Source: Puffinus mauretanicus (taxonomy: Eukaryota > Chordata > Aves > Procellariiformes > Procellariidae). From it: DNA of 64,000 bases. The position numbers and the translations under genes are program-made. Below, one piece after another: positions 9,726 through 22,774 of the stretch; positions within the stretch are counted from its first letter, which is position 1; the number at the start of each line of letters is the position of its first letter. The notes below the pieces were generated by a model, which worked only from the letters and a program-made list of their open reading frames with translations, did not search any database and had not been told where the DNA came from. The stretch covers positions 124,001 to 188,000 of the forward strand of contig JAJKFH010000755.1 of assembly GCA_023333565.1 (NCBI GenBank), given 5' to 3'.

Positions 9726-12700
9726 GTGCATCCATTGTGGAGTTGTCTTCATGACCCTCGCCATGCTGAAAGTGCACATCCATGAGAAACACTGTGAAGT
9801 CTTCCACAAGTGTTCTTTTTGCCCGATGGCCTTCAAGTCGGCCGACAGCACCATGGCTCACATGACCAGCCAGCACCCAGCAGAGCCTCACAAGACTACT
9901 CAGTAAGCATTTTGGTTTTATCTCTTCTTCTCCTTTGCTGGATAGCTCTGGGATTCCCCCTTTCCCTCCAAATTTTTTTCTATTTTCGGTTTCTGTCCTC
10001 ATATGAGAAGAAGAGCTGCCACTTTGTCTGCCGGCAGGGGTCCATTTGTAGCCTCAGCGTGCTCTCCTTGGTACAAACGCGGTCTCCCTGGGTAGGAGGA
10101 GAGGCGTTTGGGCAGGGAAGAGCTGAACATCCGTAAAAGGATCTTAATTGTCACCTCTTTTCCCAGCAGGACCCAGAGTGGCACCTCTTGGTAGATGGCT
10201 CCAGGGTAACTACTGCATCTGGCACTTGAAAGAGGAGAGTTATGCCACGCAGTGTTGCCCCCAAAAATCACTAGAGAGAAACCTCCTGTTTTTTTCACTC
10301 TGTAGCTTTCCCCTCCAAGCCTTGAGCTACTGCTGAAAATGTGTGCTTTAAGGGAAGGACTGTGGAAAGGTGGGATTGAAAATAATGTGTAGCTAGCTAG
10401 TATACTTTGAGTTTGCTCCCATCTGTCTGCACTTACCGACACACACACGTAGGTAGTTATGCATATGCATAGAAGTAAACTTATTTTTAGAAAGCTGTGG
10501 TATGTGCCTGAGGCATTTTGTTGTTCTTCCCAGTTGAGTTAATGGTTCAGTTGTCCACGTGGGTGTGTTGACAATACATTGAGAGCACAGCCCTCCTCAG
10601 AAGCCCATCCCTTTCTGAAGTTGCTGAGATAACTTTTTCCACTGTCTTACTAAGATAACTAATGAAGAGAGACTGAGTTTACTTTTTTTAATTGTTCCAG
10701 GGTGATCTACAAATGCTCTTGCGAGACTGTCTTTAACAAGAAGAAGCTGCTCCAGGAGCACTTCCAGCAGAACACCAACAAGTTGTTAGTGGGAGTGTTT
10801 AAGTGCCCACAGTGTCAGCTGGTGTATATGCAGAAACAGCAGTTAATGCAGCACGTTAAGGTAGGTAACTCCCACCACTTACTGATACAAGGTCCTATTT
10901 TTTGAGTTCACAGAGAGTTTACATCAACTGTGTGAGGAAATTGCTTGAAGAAGTGGAAGGTTCTTGAGGAATGTATTAGTGGAAAAGTAGACTACAATGA
11001 TTTACAGTATTATCTGGAAACATCAGTGGAGCATTTTGTGTTAGTTGTAATAATGCAGGCACTTACTCTTATCTGTATGTAATTTAACCTTATGACAAAG
11101 GCTTGTTTTCTACGGGTAAATCTTTTTGATTTTTAACTGTTCTATATTAAACCCAAGGAAGTGATTAAACCAGGGCGGGAGCTTTATCTTTGGTTGGGAG
11201 ACAGGAAGAAGTATTCTCTGCCCACAGTGTTACTCAATTTATATAATGAAAGCTGAATCTCCCTCTCGTGGGTGCTCACCTAGAGAGCTTTGGCCCCCTT
11301 GCAGCTGCCTTGGAGAGAGGCTGCACGGAATTTAATGCTCCGCTTCCCTGGCTGCTCCACTTGCCTGCAGAACCACACCAGATTGCAAGAGGGGAGTGAC
11401 AGAGGCAGAAGTGATTGCCCTGGAAGTACCAGCCTTCGGGAGGTGGGACCCCCACCTTGTGTGCGTCCATGCTGGCACCACTCAGGCTGCTCCAGAAGAT
11501 GGTCTGAAATGAGTAGTTGTGTGCAACCCCAAAACTCGGTGGAAATGGTGGTCCGGAGAGTGCTTTGCTATTTACCCTCAGTAATGGCTCATATTGCAAT
11601 AAGCACTGCAATAATCTCACTATCATTCATCGCTCTTTTATACATATGAAAAGCCGGTTATTGTCCATTTGGTGGTAGTTTCTAGCGGGATGCATGTGAG
11701 GACTTGCAGATCTGATTATCTCATGAATGTGTGAGCGCTGCATTTTTCTGTTGTCTTAGTCCGTATGTTTCTATGTACAGTGTCTAACAACATTGCTGTG
11801 GAAATCCTCTCAGAAGATTTCATGATGGCATTCTGAAGAAAGAGCTTGCAAAGTCTTATTTCCCTGATTAGGAAAAAAGTGACATCATTTTTTTTAATCA
11901 GTGACTTTATTTTGTTTATACTTACACTTAAAAAGCAAGAAGATTCGTTAGCTCACTCCTAAAAGCAAAAACCATCAAAACTGCTTCTTTGCTCTCTCCC
12001 CCATGCCTTTAACTTGCAAATCTGGAAATGCTTTGCATGCAGTAATGAATTAAAATTTGAATCCCTCCTGTGAAGTTGATGATTGCTAATCTTCCTGTAT
12101 TATAGCTAGGAAAATAGAGTCGAGATTAAGGCGTGGACCTTCAAAGAGGCATTCAACTCTAATGCTAAAAGACAGGCTTGAGTTGAGGTACACAACTTGT
12201 TGCAGCTCATTTGCAAATCCCACTGCCAGGGACCTGCCTGCAGCAGTTTGTGCACCAGCACCCTGACATCTCCACTACAAAACTTTTGTCTTTTAACCAT
12301 GGCCATCAATAGGTCTTTGAGATGGTAACTGAAGAAGGCTTCTTGGCTGTGGCAGGGTAGCTGTGGCACTAACCCGTCTCCTCTCCTATCAGATCCCGCT
12401 CCTTTATGCAATATAGAGTTTATAGGAGGTGCTGTCTAATTTGCTCCTCCATGCATAATAAAGAAACCGGGTGCCTTCTCATCTTTCCTGGCTTTCCGTT
12501 GTTAAAGCGTAAGAGTAGGAGTTAGAACGTCTGGTTCCTGTTATTGATTCTGCAGAGAAGTCAGTTCATTTTTCTGTGCTCCTTTTTTTTACCCTCCAGT
12601 GGTGTAATAACAGGAGGAATGGAGTAATGGGTACTAATGTACTCTTTCCTCATAAAACACTCTTGAGATTTCCAGATGGGGAGAAAGGTGAAGTGTTTGT

Positions 12701-15700
12701 GTTACCCTAAATAGCTGGCAATGCTGTGGAGCACAGCTGTCATTGCCCTGCCATTGCATGAAAGAGCCTCTGCGGACATCAGCTGGATCAGGTGCTAAGC
12801 ACACAGGCGTCTCAGATGAGACCTTGTGTTTTGAAGTTTGTTTGGTGTCTAACCCACAGAAAGACTTCCAAAGGCCTGGGGCCTTCGTGTGTTGAAACTT
12901 TACCCGTTATTAATTACTGTGCACAATTAAACCTCTAAATTATCCTTTTGTGTGGATGAACTGTTGTTGTTCCTAGGGGAGTTTCTTGAGGTTTTCTTTG
13001 GTATGTTGCTATTTTATTTGCTTTTGCTTTCCCACAGCTCTTCGTTTCTGGATTATTTTCCTTGTGTTCAATTTTCTTTGTTAAAATAACTTTTGGGGGA
13101 CTTTGGATTTTGGCCTGTTGAACAACCAAAGAGCCTGGAGACGTATTCCTTAAAAGGCTGGTTTCTGGCTTTATGCTTGCTTTTATTTGTCAAGAGCAAA
13201 GTTTTGAACCGTGAAAATGTAAATAGCAATAGGCATTGTGGAATTGAGGAAAGTAGGGTTGGAGAAAATGAGAGGTTGTCTCTTCCCGTCCCTTGAGCAA
13301 AGATGAAGCAGCTTTGGAGCCCCCGAGATAACAGCAAACATTTCATTCAGAGCTTACCAAAGCAATGTGTTTTTAGAGCTTTAGTGTTTTTAGGCTCTTG
13401 AAATAATGACAATTAACATTTCTCTTCCATTACATCTTCCCTGTTTAACCAGAGTTCTCAGAGCTCATCCAAAATGTTAAGCAGGCAGCACCAAGGAGCT
13501 GCTGTTGTCACGCAGGAAACATAAATAGAAGCTTCATGTTTCTTGGGAAAATGTATTCTTTCTCGGGGAAAGCACTAGAGCTGGCTTCAAGGGGAAATGG
13601 GAAGATATGCAGGAGCAAGACATCAACATACTGTTTTGTGGGGGCGGGAGCTTAAGTTGTTTATTTAAATAATAAATGTTATTTATTTATAAATAAAGGT
13701 GTATAATTTGAATTACATATAAATGTTATGTGTGGTTCCATTATTATTGTTATCCAGGGTGTTCACGGAGTCCCCCAAAATCCTGAGGAGCTCTCAAACT
13801 TTCGACAGAAGTCTGAGAAGGCATCAAGGAACCAGGTTCATACCCCACCAAAGGAGCTGTCGGTAGCCAATGGGACTTCCCATTCCCCTTTGCCAAGGAA
13901 GGACATGATGAGGGTGGAAGGACACAATCCTGAATCCAAGTCCAGACTGAGAAGAACTGGTTGGACTTGCAAGGAATGTTCACAGTGGATCCCTGATCGG
14001 GAAACCTATGTGTCCCACATGAAGAGAAGTCATGGAAGGGTAAGGACTCAGATGAAACACTTCAGCTAGGTAACAAGATATTTTTAGCAAGAGAGTCTGA
14101 TAATCGTTATTATTTGGGGCAAAAAGAAACCGAGAATCTGTTTGCCAGCTCACTGAGGAGTAAGCTCAGGGCCAGAACAAAAAAAAATTATGTAGCCTGT
14201 TGTAAGCACACTTTCTGTCCTTGATCGTATGCTCTAAAACCTGCGTACCTCATCTTCTTTGCTGTTCCTTCTTCTACTGCATCTAATGTCAGGCTTCCTC
14301 TTCGGCTCATCTGGGTAAGTGGATGGAAAGCCCTGTCTTCTCCAGTTGCTGTTTCAACAGTCTGATCTAAACTATCTACACTCAAAGTTACAGAAGGTCA
14401 TACAGTTCCTTTAAATGATGTTGTATTGTTTGGTAGATATCGCTACATCTAACTGGGAAAGAGTAACAGACTCATGCAGTGCGCAGAGCTATCATTATAA
14501 GAACTGTAAATCTCAATTTTGTTGGTTTCATCCAGCTCAAGCCTTGTGTTGCCTTGACCTGCTTCTGTCAAGCTAATCCTTGCTCGCTGGCAGAACATAG
14601 GCCAAGATGTGTGCAGTCAGATTCCTTAGTACTTTGGTATCAGGACTTCTTGTTTGATATACTGAGTCACCCTTCTTGAGTCCCATGAGCAGAGGCTGTA
14701 GAAATCTCGATCATCGTCTTTGATTCCTTCTAGCTTGACTTGGGGAGTGCTGGATTGTCCTATTTGATAAGTATCAAGAGAAGAAGATGGGGGCAGGGTG
14801 AGAATGCTGGATTTTCCCATTTGAATCCTGTAGACGTAGGAAATTTGCCAAATATTTAAGTTCGATACATATATGTATTCATTAAACAAGTCTAAGAAGA
14901 TTTTAAATGGAATGCTTGCAGGTTATACAAAGAACTGTAGGAAGAGGAAGCTAGTTACAGAGTTGCATAGGGGGATGTGGATATCATAAATGGATAACAA
15001 GCGGGACTATGTGATGCTCTTTAATATCTTGCCCTTTTATTGTGCTGAATTATGAGGAGAGATAAGGGTAAGTGGACTTGTACTTCACATTGGGGTCCTG
15101 CCTTCTTCTGGGGCAGAAGGGACCTTCCACTGAATTAATTCTGCAGAGGGTCCTGTAGTGAAATGAGCCCACAGGAGAAGCAGCTAATGCAATTCCTATT
15201 AAAAAAAAAAAACAAGCATGTGCTTTAACTAGTCCTAGTTTTTATAAGACCAGTGCTGGTATTAGCCAGCTAGTGGGCTGTGGGACCCCAAAATCTCAGT
15301 GATCTTTATTAGTGGAAGAGGGATTTTTTGCAGCTGAGAGGTAAGGTCCAGATGAAGAGCATGGGAATGTTAGAATCCAGTCAGTGCCTTCCATCGCCCT
15401 GTTATTAAAAGATATTTCTGTTCTTCTGCTAGTCTATGAAGAGATACCCCTGTCGACAGTGTGAACGCTCATTTAATGCCTCCAACAGTCTGCGTAGACA
15501 CATCCGCAATAATCACGACACAGCAAAGAAAGTTTATACTTGCTGGTACGTACTGAATGCCACTTTTCAAATTTGTTTTCAACGACAGGCTAACCCTTCA
15601 AGTTTGGAAGCCCTTTGTAATAGATCGTGTCTGCTCTTATCTACTCCAGTCTATAAGTTACTGAGGGAGAGTAAGAAGAAGACTATGTTAAACATGAGAG

Positions 15701-18700
15701 ACTTGGTGGCTAAAATAAGTCCTTGCTTTTGACTGCACAATGCCCTTTGGAAACTTAGGGTAAGGTTTGATTTGAGATCTGCAGGTGCAAAATGAGAATT
15801 ATATTGCGCACCCTTGTGGAACAGGCAATAAAATATTGGGCGAACCTTTCACTGCTTCGTGTTTGGTGTAGTCATGCATCACTCTTGTGCCTTCCCCATG
15901 AAAAAATGGTACAAAAGGTGTGTAAAATCCTAATGAACTGGGGCACTAGATCTTGCCACCACTTTACACAGGCAGAACTGAATGCACAAGCTGCTGGGCA
16001 ATGGAGAATTAAGCCTGCTGGATTTACTTGGAAGACGCACCTCAAAGTTGGAAAATGGACTTCAGACAATCTATGTAAATCAGCAGTGAATGAAAATCAG
16101 TGCTGGTGAACATATTTTTACTGTGAATACAGTCTCAGTTCAGGACAAAGCCCAGTGCTTACAAAACTGCCTCTAGAACTGCTGCATTCTCATCTACTGT
16201 TGCAGAATAAGTTGTATGCCAAGCGACCGTGCAAACTTGCTTCCTGTCTCATTCTGAGACATCCTGCAGAAACAGAATGAAAGCACGTTTGTGTTGGACA
16301 GGAAGTTTGCAGTGATGTAGGTTGGCAGAATTTTTTATTTAACTAAAATTTTGGTTTAATGCAAATGTTTCTGAAGAGTGTGCTGTCACTTTACTGCACT
16401 TAAGTTACTAAAAGCCTGTCTTGAAGAGTATATCCCTCATGTGCTTTATTTCTTGGGACTGCCTAGTGAGCCACAATAGCTTTTAGTAAATGGATAAAGT
16501 ATTGGCATCACCACCGGGGCCTGATAGGAATACATTCCTGACGCATTTTTCGGCCAGGACTTCTAAACTTTCCATTTCTTGTAACTGTGCTCTGACTTGG
16601 AACCTCTGGAGAAGATGAACTGTTGGCTCCCAGCATGTTTCATTCTGCTTTAAGTTTGTGGGTGATGGTCTTTGGAGTTACGTGCACCTGATTTGTAGAA
16701 ATCTATTCTCTCTGGATCAGTTGTTTTCAAAGTGGAGTGTATCAGAATCAAAATGAACATAAGGCCTAGCTGGGAAGAAGGATTTGTATAGAAATACCTA
16801 ACAACCTGCCAGCCTACTGTATGCATTAGCTTGTACAGTCCCTGGAGTCCAGGTTTTTATTACTTTTCAGAACAACATACAGTTGTGGATCCACAGCTTC
16901 ATCCAAGGGTCCATGGTCATGCCATGTTTACAACAGAGAAGAGACAGCTAGAAATTCAAGTGAATTGTTGTGTTTAATTCTCAAGCTTGTAGTTGCTCCT
17001 TCTCAAAATCTGTTGATGAAGTCTTAATTGGACAGTGGTTGTGCTCTCTTTAATTATTGTAGTGGGAGACTTACTGAAATCACAGCACTCTTCAAATGAA
17101 ACCTTTTCCTTGAAATACTTGTCCCAGCATCTCCAACAGCTGTTCTTGTTTGGATCTGAGGTCTTCTGTTCAGCCTCCCCTTTGATCCCTCTTAGTTTGT
17201 CCAGAGCGCTGTTCTAAAAATCTCTGTGACTGTTGCTCGCAAGTCCTCTCTCTTTGAATTCCTCCTCAGCTCCTTTCTGTGCTTTGTAAGGCATCACATC
17301 TCCGCTGCTCCTTTTCTTTTCCCTTAGTTGCTGGTGTCTGTTTTTCTTCTTCCCAACAGGCAGTTTGTATCAGTCTCACCTGTTACTCCCTTCAGGGGCT
17401 TTGACGCCTTAACTTCGTGTCACCTTCTTCCCCTGGATTTCCATGTGAAGCATGAGTAAAATTTGTCATTGATCCAACAATTGAGTATTTTTGTGACTCC
17501 AGCATGCTGTCTTGTAGGTGACCTCCCTCTGGTTTCTAACATGTCAAGCTGTGATTTCCCCTTCTCCCCCTGCCCTGCTTAGGTCTCTCCCTTCTGTTAA
17601 ATTTGTAGGGAGAAACCAGTGAAGGAGGACTTGCTCCTGCCAAGCTTGTCACTGGAGTAATTCAGGTTAGGAAAGCCTCTTTTCCTGCTCACATGAAAAG
17701 AATTCTAAATTAGGACAAATTGCAAAATATTCTGATGCTTTGTGTATTTTCTTTCATAATTTACTTGGTTATTGTTATGCAAACTTGCTGTTATTTTCCA
17801 AGTCTTAAGTACAAAATGTCTGGAAGGCTTGATTTTCAACATGTTTATTTTTGATAAATACCGCTTAATAACCTCTCATCTTTCCTCCATGAGGGAGAAA
17901 AATTCCATCATTATTAAATATTGATTTATCATCTAAACGGTTCCTGTTAAAAACCAGAAGTATTCAATGAGCACGTCTGCATTTTCACATCATTACTGAC
18001 TGTTGTTTAATTTGCGTCTAGTTACTGGAAGATCAGTAGGAATCTTCTTCTCTCCTTTTAAAAGATGTCTTTGTTGCCCAGAGACACTTCATCTCCTCTC
18101 TGTTGCTTTTCATCCATTGCTGTCTACATTTCAACTGCAATTTGTGCATTTCAGAGAAGTCTGGTGTTACTTGCCTCATTACTCAGGTCAATGCGTCGCT
18201 GATGGACCTTCCCCTTGTCATGCTGGCAGGCAGCAGAAGAGTACAAAGTCAATCTTGGGTTTCCCAATTGCTAACGGAGACCTCTGTGTACTTCACCATG
18301 CTGCAGGGGGGTGGTTTATGTGTCTGCAAGACCTGGCACTTATTTCCAGTAGACCTCGGTCATCCAGGAGTGAAGGTTAACAGATGGCACATCCTTCACA
18401 TCTCCTTTTGAAATGTCAGCCATGCTCTCTGGCAGCTCTTGAATCCTACCAAGTTTTAACATGAATAGTTACATATAATTGATGTGTTCATGAGTGCTTC
18501 TGCCTAGGTTATTGTTATCAAAGCTGGAAGTTCAGCAGTTTTGTAAGAATTTTAAGTGCGTTACGATACACATGGTCTTGTGGATGGGATGCTGCAGCAG
18601 TGCTTGGGAGCGCTGGGTGCAGAACCCAGTTCTTCTGCAGGCCTCCTCAATGTTACACAAGTCATGAGGTCCCTCTGTGTGTAGCTCTCTCACCCAAGAG

Positions 18701-20862
18701 TCGTTTTTCTCCCATGTGTTTTCCATCTTATTTATCTTGTACTTGTGTAGAATGTATCACAGTGAGCCTGATCTCCGCTAGTCCCTGTATTTATTTAGTA
18801 CTGTACTGTAAATAAGACGTGCCCTACTTTCATTCTCATTCATGCTTACTGTGGTAACTTCTAAACTGTTCTAGATTTCTCTCGGGGGTAATGTTTTATT
18901 ATTAAAACGATGATTTGCTGCATATTTTGGTAATCTAATAGTACATTACTCACCAGCATCTGTCTCCAATGACACCTATTGGTTTGGCACATAAGAAAGA
19001 GCTGTTTGGATGGAAACGAATAGCTGGGCATTTCCTTTAATAAATTTTCTTCCTTTTTGTATTTCTAAGGTACTGCACAGATGAAAATCAGACATTTCCT
19101 CAGCCATTCATGCTGGAGAATCACATCAGCCTCATGCACGGCATCAAAAACCCAGACTTATCCCAGATGGCCAAAGCAAAAGCTCCAGAGGGAGACACAG
19201 CAGAAGTAACTGATATATTTTCATTGAAAAATAAATGTACCTGGCGAGTAGCTGTTCACTTGGGGTGTTATGTTGAGCCACAGCCTTGCGGCAGTCAAGC
19301 CCTCTCGTCCATATGGCAGATTTCCTTCCGCTTCTCCCAACTCCGTCCAGTTTGCTTCTCTCTGGCAGTGTCAGGATCAGAACTGAAAGTGCAGCTGAGC
19401 TGCAGCAGCACCAGGGCAACGTATCCTGCATTTTTCAAGATATTTTTGAACGTGTGGCCCTGTGTTTTACTGGCCTTTTTTCAGTCTACTTTGTAACCAG
19501 GTCTAATTTAGGTTTGTTATTACCCTTGTTTTCCCCTGCCACTCTGTTCATGAACCTGGTACATTTTTTCTCTTTCTCCCTTGTTTTTTCTGCTAGTTAC
19601 AAAAGATTCCTGTTTTAAAATATTTATTAGATCCATTACCTACAAGAACAGCATTCCTCTTAAGTAGGACTGTGTAATTTTTTTCAGCAAATGTAACTGT
19701 TCAACTAATTTTATTTTGGGTTGGTTTGGAATGGAGGATTGGCTGATTGGGCTTCTTTGCTCCATTTACTTTAAAAATAGACGTATGTTTTCCATATCAC
19801 TTCAATTTATCGTTCATCTGTACCTAGCATTGAGGGATCGCAGCCAAGACTGACTCCCCTCTGTATTTATGCCATAAGGAGACCTGGGGTAACTCAAGAA
19901 TTCACTTCCATGAGCTAGTGGCTGCTTCCCCCAAGCAGAGCCGACATACCAGGGCACTCGGCTAAACAGGGGCAGACGGTGGCTTCACGTGGCTCCAGCT
20001 GGGTCTGCAAATACAAGCCTATAAGCTGTACCCTAAACAAAGACTGCTCAATGCTGCTGGATAAGGAGATAACAAAATCACATGAAGGGACGTATGCAAG
20101 TGAGCCACCCTCATGGGAGGAGAAGCATGCTGTGGGATTATAAGACAGAAGGGATGAGTTAATGAGAGATGCCATGAAGAAAAAGCCTGAATGGAGGGGA
20201 AGATGTTCAGAGTTAAATCTGAGAAGCATTGTCTGGGCTAATTACCATCCTCATGTCCCTCAGCTGTCCCTGCTCTGTGGGCTCCTCCTTCCCACACAAA
20301 GTTCACATTCTCTTTTGCCATTACGTTTCTGCCCAGCCAACCCCTCCCAAGTCTCCCACCTCACGTTGCAGGACAGCAGTTGAGATCCTGCACGTTGGGG
20401 TGAGGTGTTTGGGTGCTGATAGAAAAGGCAGTGCAACAGGAGTCCCTAGGCATGGCTTTGTTTAGTTTGTATCAAAATACCAATGTGTATTCACCCCCAG
20501 GTGTCTTTGGATGCACATGTGGAATTTAGCACTTCTTCTTACATGGGCTCGAACAATAAAGTAACTTTTTAATCTTTTTTTTTAAGGCAAAATCTCCAAA
20601 GAGGATGGCAACAGATGAGCTGGGTCAGGCAGAAACCGCTGCGGGTTCAGACGCGCCGCCAGCCAAAAAACTGAAAGCACATTGGAAATGCGCTAAATGT
20701 GGATTTGCGACAGACGTCAGTACTGAGTTTCAGGAACACATACCTCGGCACAAGACAGACAGCTCCACCTACCAGTGCTTGTTCTGCGGCTTGTGCTACA
20801 CCTCTCACATCTCTCTGAACAGACACCTCTTCATTGTTCATAAAGTAAAAGATGAGGAGGAG

Positions 20863-20897
<35 letters not shown>

Positions 20898-21102
20898 TGA
20901 AAGGCAGAAGTTACAAAGGGAGATGAGTGAGAACGGACATGAGGGGTATAATGGCGAGATGAACACTACGGCGGAAGAAGAAAATCTGAAATGCAAAGAG
21001 TGCAAAAGTGACTCAGCTCTTTGTGAACACAGTCAGACATGTGGCGCGGAGGGTCCTAATAGCACCTCACAGAACAATCATTCAAAGTCTCTTAAGACTT
21101 AA
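9726..21102 (+). CDS. ZNF592: Zinc finger protein 592, C-terminal six exons (5' part outside window)
   Basis: Coding exons: 9726-9902, 10701-10860, 13758-14039, 15433-15545, 19070-19205 and 20587-21102 (stop). All have GT-AG borders and matching phases, and together give about 460 residues. They carry a series of C2H2 fingers: [18 protein letters not shown], a degenerate [55 protein letters not shown] and [10 protein letters not shown]. Two fingers span splice junctions (exons 2/3 and 4/5). The arrangement, the HLFIVHKV stretch and the following acidic run are characteristic of the ZNF532/ZNF592/ZNF687 family. SEC11A next door favours ZNF592. In mammals these proteins associate with the ZMYND8 (Z3) chromatin complex. 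The N-terminal half must lie left of the window, probably beyond the provirus. Confidence 0.93.
9903..10700. other. ZNF592 intron
   Basis: An 798-base intron with donor GTAAGC at 9903 and acceptor TTGTTCCAG ending at 10700. It splits a Gln codon (CA|G). No repeat or RNA gene seen. Confidence 0.85.
10861..13757. other. ZNF592 intron
   Basis: Donor GTAGGT at 10861, acceptor TATCCAG ending at 13757, phase 0. It interrupts a zinc finger between its two histidines. The 3' end is AT-rich, with a TTTA/AATA-rich stretch at about 13655-13700. Nothing else recognisable. Confidence 0.85.
14040..15432. other. ZNF592 intron
   Basis: Donor GTAAGG at 14040, acceptor CTGCTAG ending at 15432, phase 0. An A-run lies at about 15200-15211. 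No repeat family or RNA gene recognised. Confidence 0.8.
15546..19069. other. ZNF592 intron (3.5 kb)
   Basis: Donor GTACGT at 15546, acceptor ATTTCTAAG ending at 19069. It splits a Trp codon (TG|G) within a zinc finger. Short open frames on both strands lack any protein-like signal. No repeat family recognised. Confidence 0.8.
19206..20586. other. ZNF592 last intron
   Basis: Donor GTAACT at 19206, and a T-rich acceptor tract (CTTTTTTTTTAAG) ending at 20586, phase 0. Reading through the donor stays open for nearly 100 codons, so an intron-retained isoform would have a different C-terminus. That is only a possibility. Confidence 0.8.
20857..20904 (+). repeat. GAG/GGA trinucleotide run coding poly-Glu
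   Basis: An interrupted GAG/GAA run in the last ZNF592 exon encodes an uninterrupted tract of about 15 glutamates (KDEEE...EEDER). An acidic tract at this position is also known in mammalian ZNF592, so the tract is conserved in kind while the repeat length may vary. Confidence 0.85.
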
Positions 21103-22620
21103 AAACAAAAAACCCCTTTTGGTTGGTCGGGGGTATTTTGTTGGGGGGTTTTTACTCAAAATACGGGGAGGGGATGGGGCGAATCTTTGAAATATTCTGT
21201 TGATTTCTTGGGATGGACATTGCTTTCCGTTAACTTCTATTTGTAAGGGAAATTTAAAAAAGAAAAAAAAAACCCTGCCATTGCATCCTAAGCACTAACT
21301 CTCTGCCAGACCGGAGAGGTGAAAAGGGAAAGCAGGGCGAGAATCCTCGCTGGAGCTTGTCCAACTCCTGAGGATCAAGGAGCACTTTCTGCAGCTGCAG
21401 TTTCCTTAAGATGAGCTCTCTTCCTTCGAGTGTGCACTGCCTCAGCCTCTGCCCGGAGCCCCAGCCTTTGCCTTCCCTGTCTCGCTTTCTTTCTTCTTCT
21501 ATTTATGGCTTCTTTTTTCTCTTCCCATCCTGCCTTTGTTTTACTCATTTTAACTCATAATGCTGTCTCAGCAAAACACACTTGTCAGGACCGTGCTGGC
21601 CGATCCGGGATCTTCTGCATTACACGGGACGGGTTCAAGCTGTAAGTTGTGCTGATTTTTTCTTTAATTGCCCGAATAACAACCTTATTTTCCAAAAAGC
21701 AATCTAATGAAATGTCTTGGACCTGAATCATCCTGAAAGAGAATTTTGTAGCCCCCACCCTCCCGGGTGAGCACAGCTCAAAGCCACGTGTCCCGTTAAG
21801 GAGGGCCTGGTGCTCCTCGGGGACTCGCTGGCAGCGTGTCAGCAGAGCCGTGCTGCTGGCAGCCATCCCGAGGGTGGGTGCAGCCGGGCCCACTGCTCGG
21901 TGGCTCATCCTGGCGGGGAGCTCGGGCAGGGCTGGGTGGCAGGCTGGCACCATCCCCATAAGGGGAAGACGTCCCCCACCCCTGTCTGTGGTGTCAGCTG
22001 GAGCGAAACCCTCCCGCACTCCTCGCACATCAGCTTGGTGCCGGGGCTCCCTGACCGGCTCGTTCCGAGCTGCTGCGGCAGAGGCGGGGAGCGCGGCCTG
22101 GAGAGGCGCTGGCGGCAGCGGGAACCGCCGTCCTGCGGCGCTGCGAGGGCTGGCGTCTGCCGGTAGCTCTTCTCCCGCCGCAGCGCGGTGTGGCCCGTCA
22201 CCTGGGAGCCGTGTCTTCCCGCGCGTCGTACCGTCGCTTCCCTCGCTGGCCGCCCGTCACGCCCGCGCTTCGTGTCACGTCGCTCTCTCCTGTACCTTTT
22301 TTTTCTGTTGAGCCAGAACCCTGCTCGTTATTGTTTACTATGACGATGTTTAAATAATTTAAGAACTATTTATCTTGTTGCATTCGGATCGCTCACCTTC
22401 TCGTCTCGACATGTTTTGATACGAAGTTTGGACTCTTTGTATTTTTTGATACGGTGTACGTTAGCCTAGGGGATGTTTTACCAGGTAGCCTACGTAGAGT
22501 TAAGGATAGCAGGGGGCACTCCCGAGCCATCACGTATCTATTTAACCCGCAGCGGCGTTTGTGCCTTGCTATGATGTTTACTTCAAAGTATCGCAAATAA
22601 AAGCATCCAAGGGTGCCTGC
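21103..22620 (+). other. ZNF592 3' UTR
   Basis: Runs from the TAA at 21102 to a poly(A) signal at 22596-22601. A cluster of G-runs follows the stop codon (21129-21179). The distal part (about 21780-22300) is GC-rich and merges with the CpG-rich SEC11A promoter region. The end point is inferred from the signal. Confidence 0.65.
22596..22601 (+). terminator. ZNF592 poly(A) signal
   Basis: AATAAA on the plus strand, 1.5 kb after the ZNF592 stop and 174 bases before the SEC11A start codon at 22775. No other canonical AATAAA was noted between the stop and this site. Confidence 0.65.
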
Positions 22621-22639
22621 CTGGGCGTCGTTCTTGGCT

Positions 22640-22774
22640 CAGGCCGCCATGGCCGCCCCTCAGCCGCCTCCCTCAGGGGGTGGGGCCGGCGCCGGAAGCG
22701 GCGGTGACGCGCGCGGAAGCGGGGCCGGAAGCGGAAGCGGGGCCGGGCGGGCGGAGGTGCCGCGGGTGCCGGCG
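22640..22774 (+). promoter_or_regulatory. SEC11A promoter / 5' UTR with four ETS-type sites
   Basis: A GC-rich, TATA-less stretch contains CCGGAAG at 22692-22698 and 22725-22731 and CGGAAG at 22714-22719 and 22732-22737. These resemble ETS/GABP sites typical of housekeeping promoters. The same stretch is open in the SEC11A frame from an ATG at 22649 in a strong Kozak context (GCCGCCATGG). It is therefore either promoter plus 5' UTR or a low-complexity N-terminal extension. Confidence 0.6.

Noticed and set aside
19206..19496. Continuation of ZNF592 exon 5 as a coding exon
   Set aside because: A good donor (GTAACT) stands at 19206, and the next exon joins in phase and supplies the expected CAKCGFATD finger.
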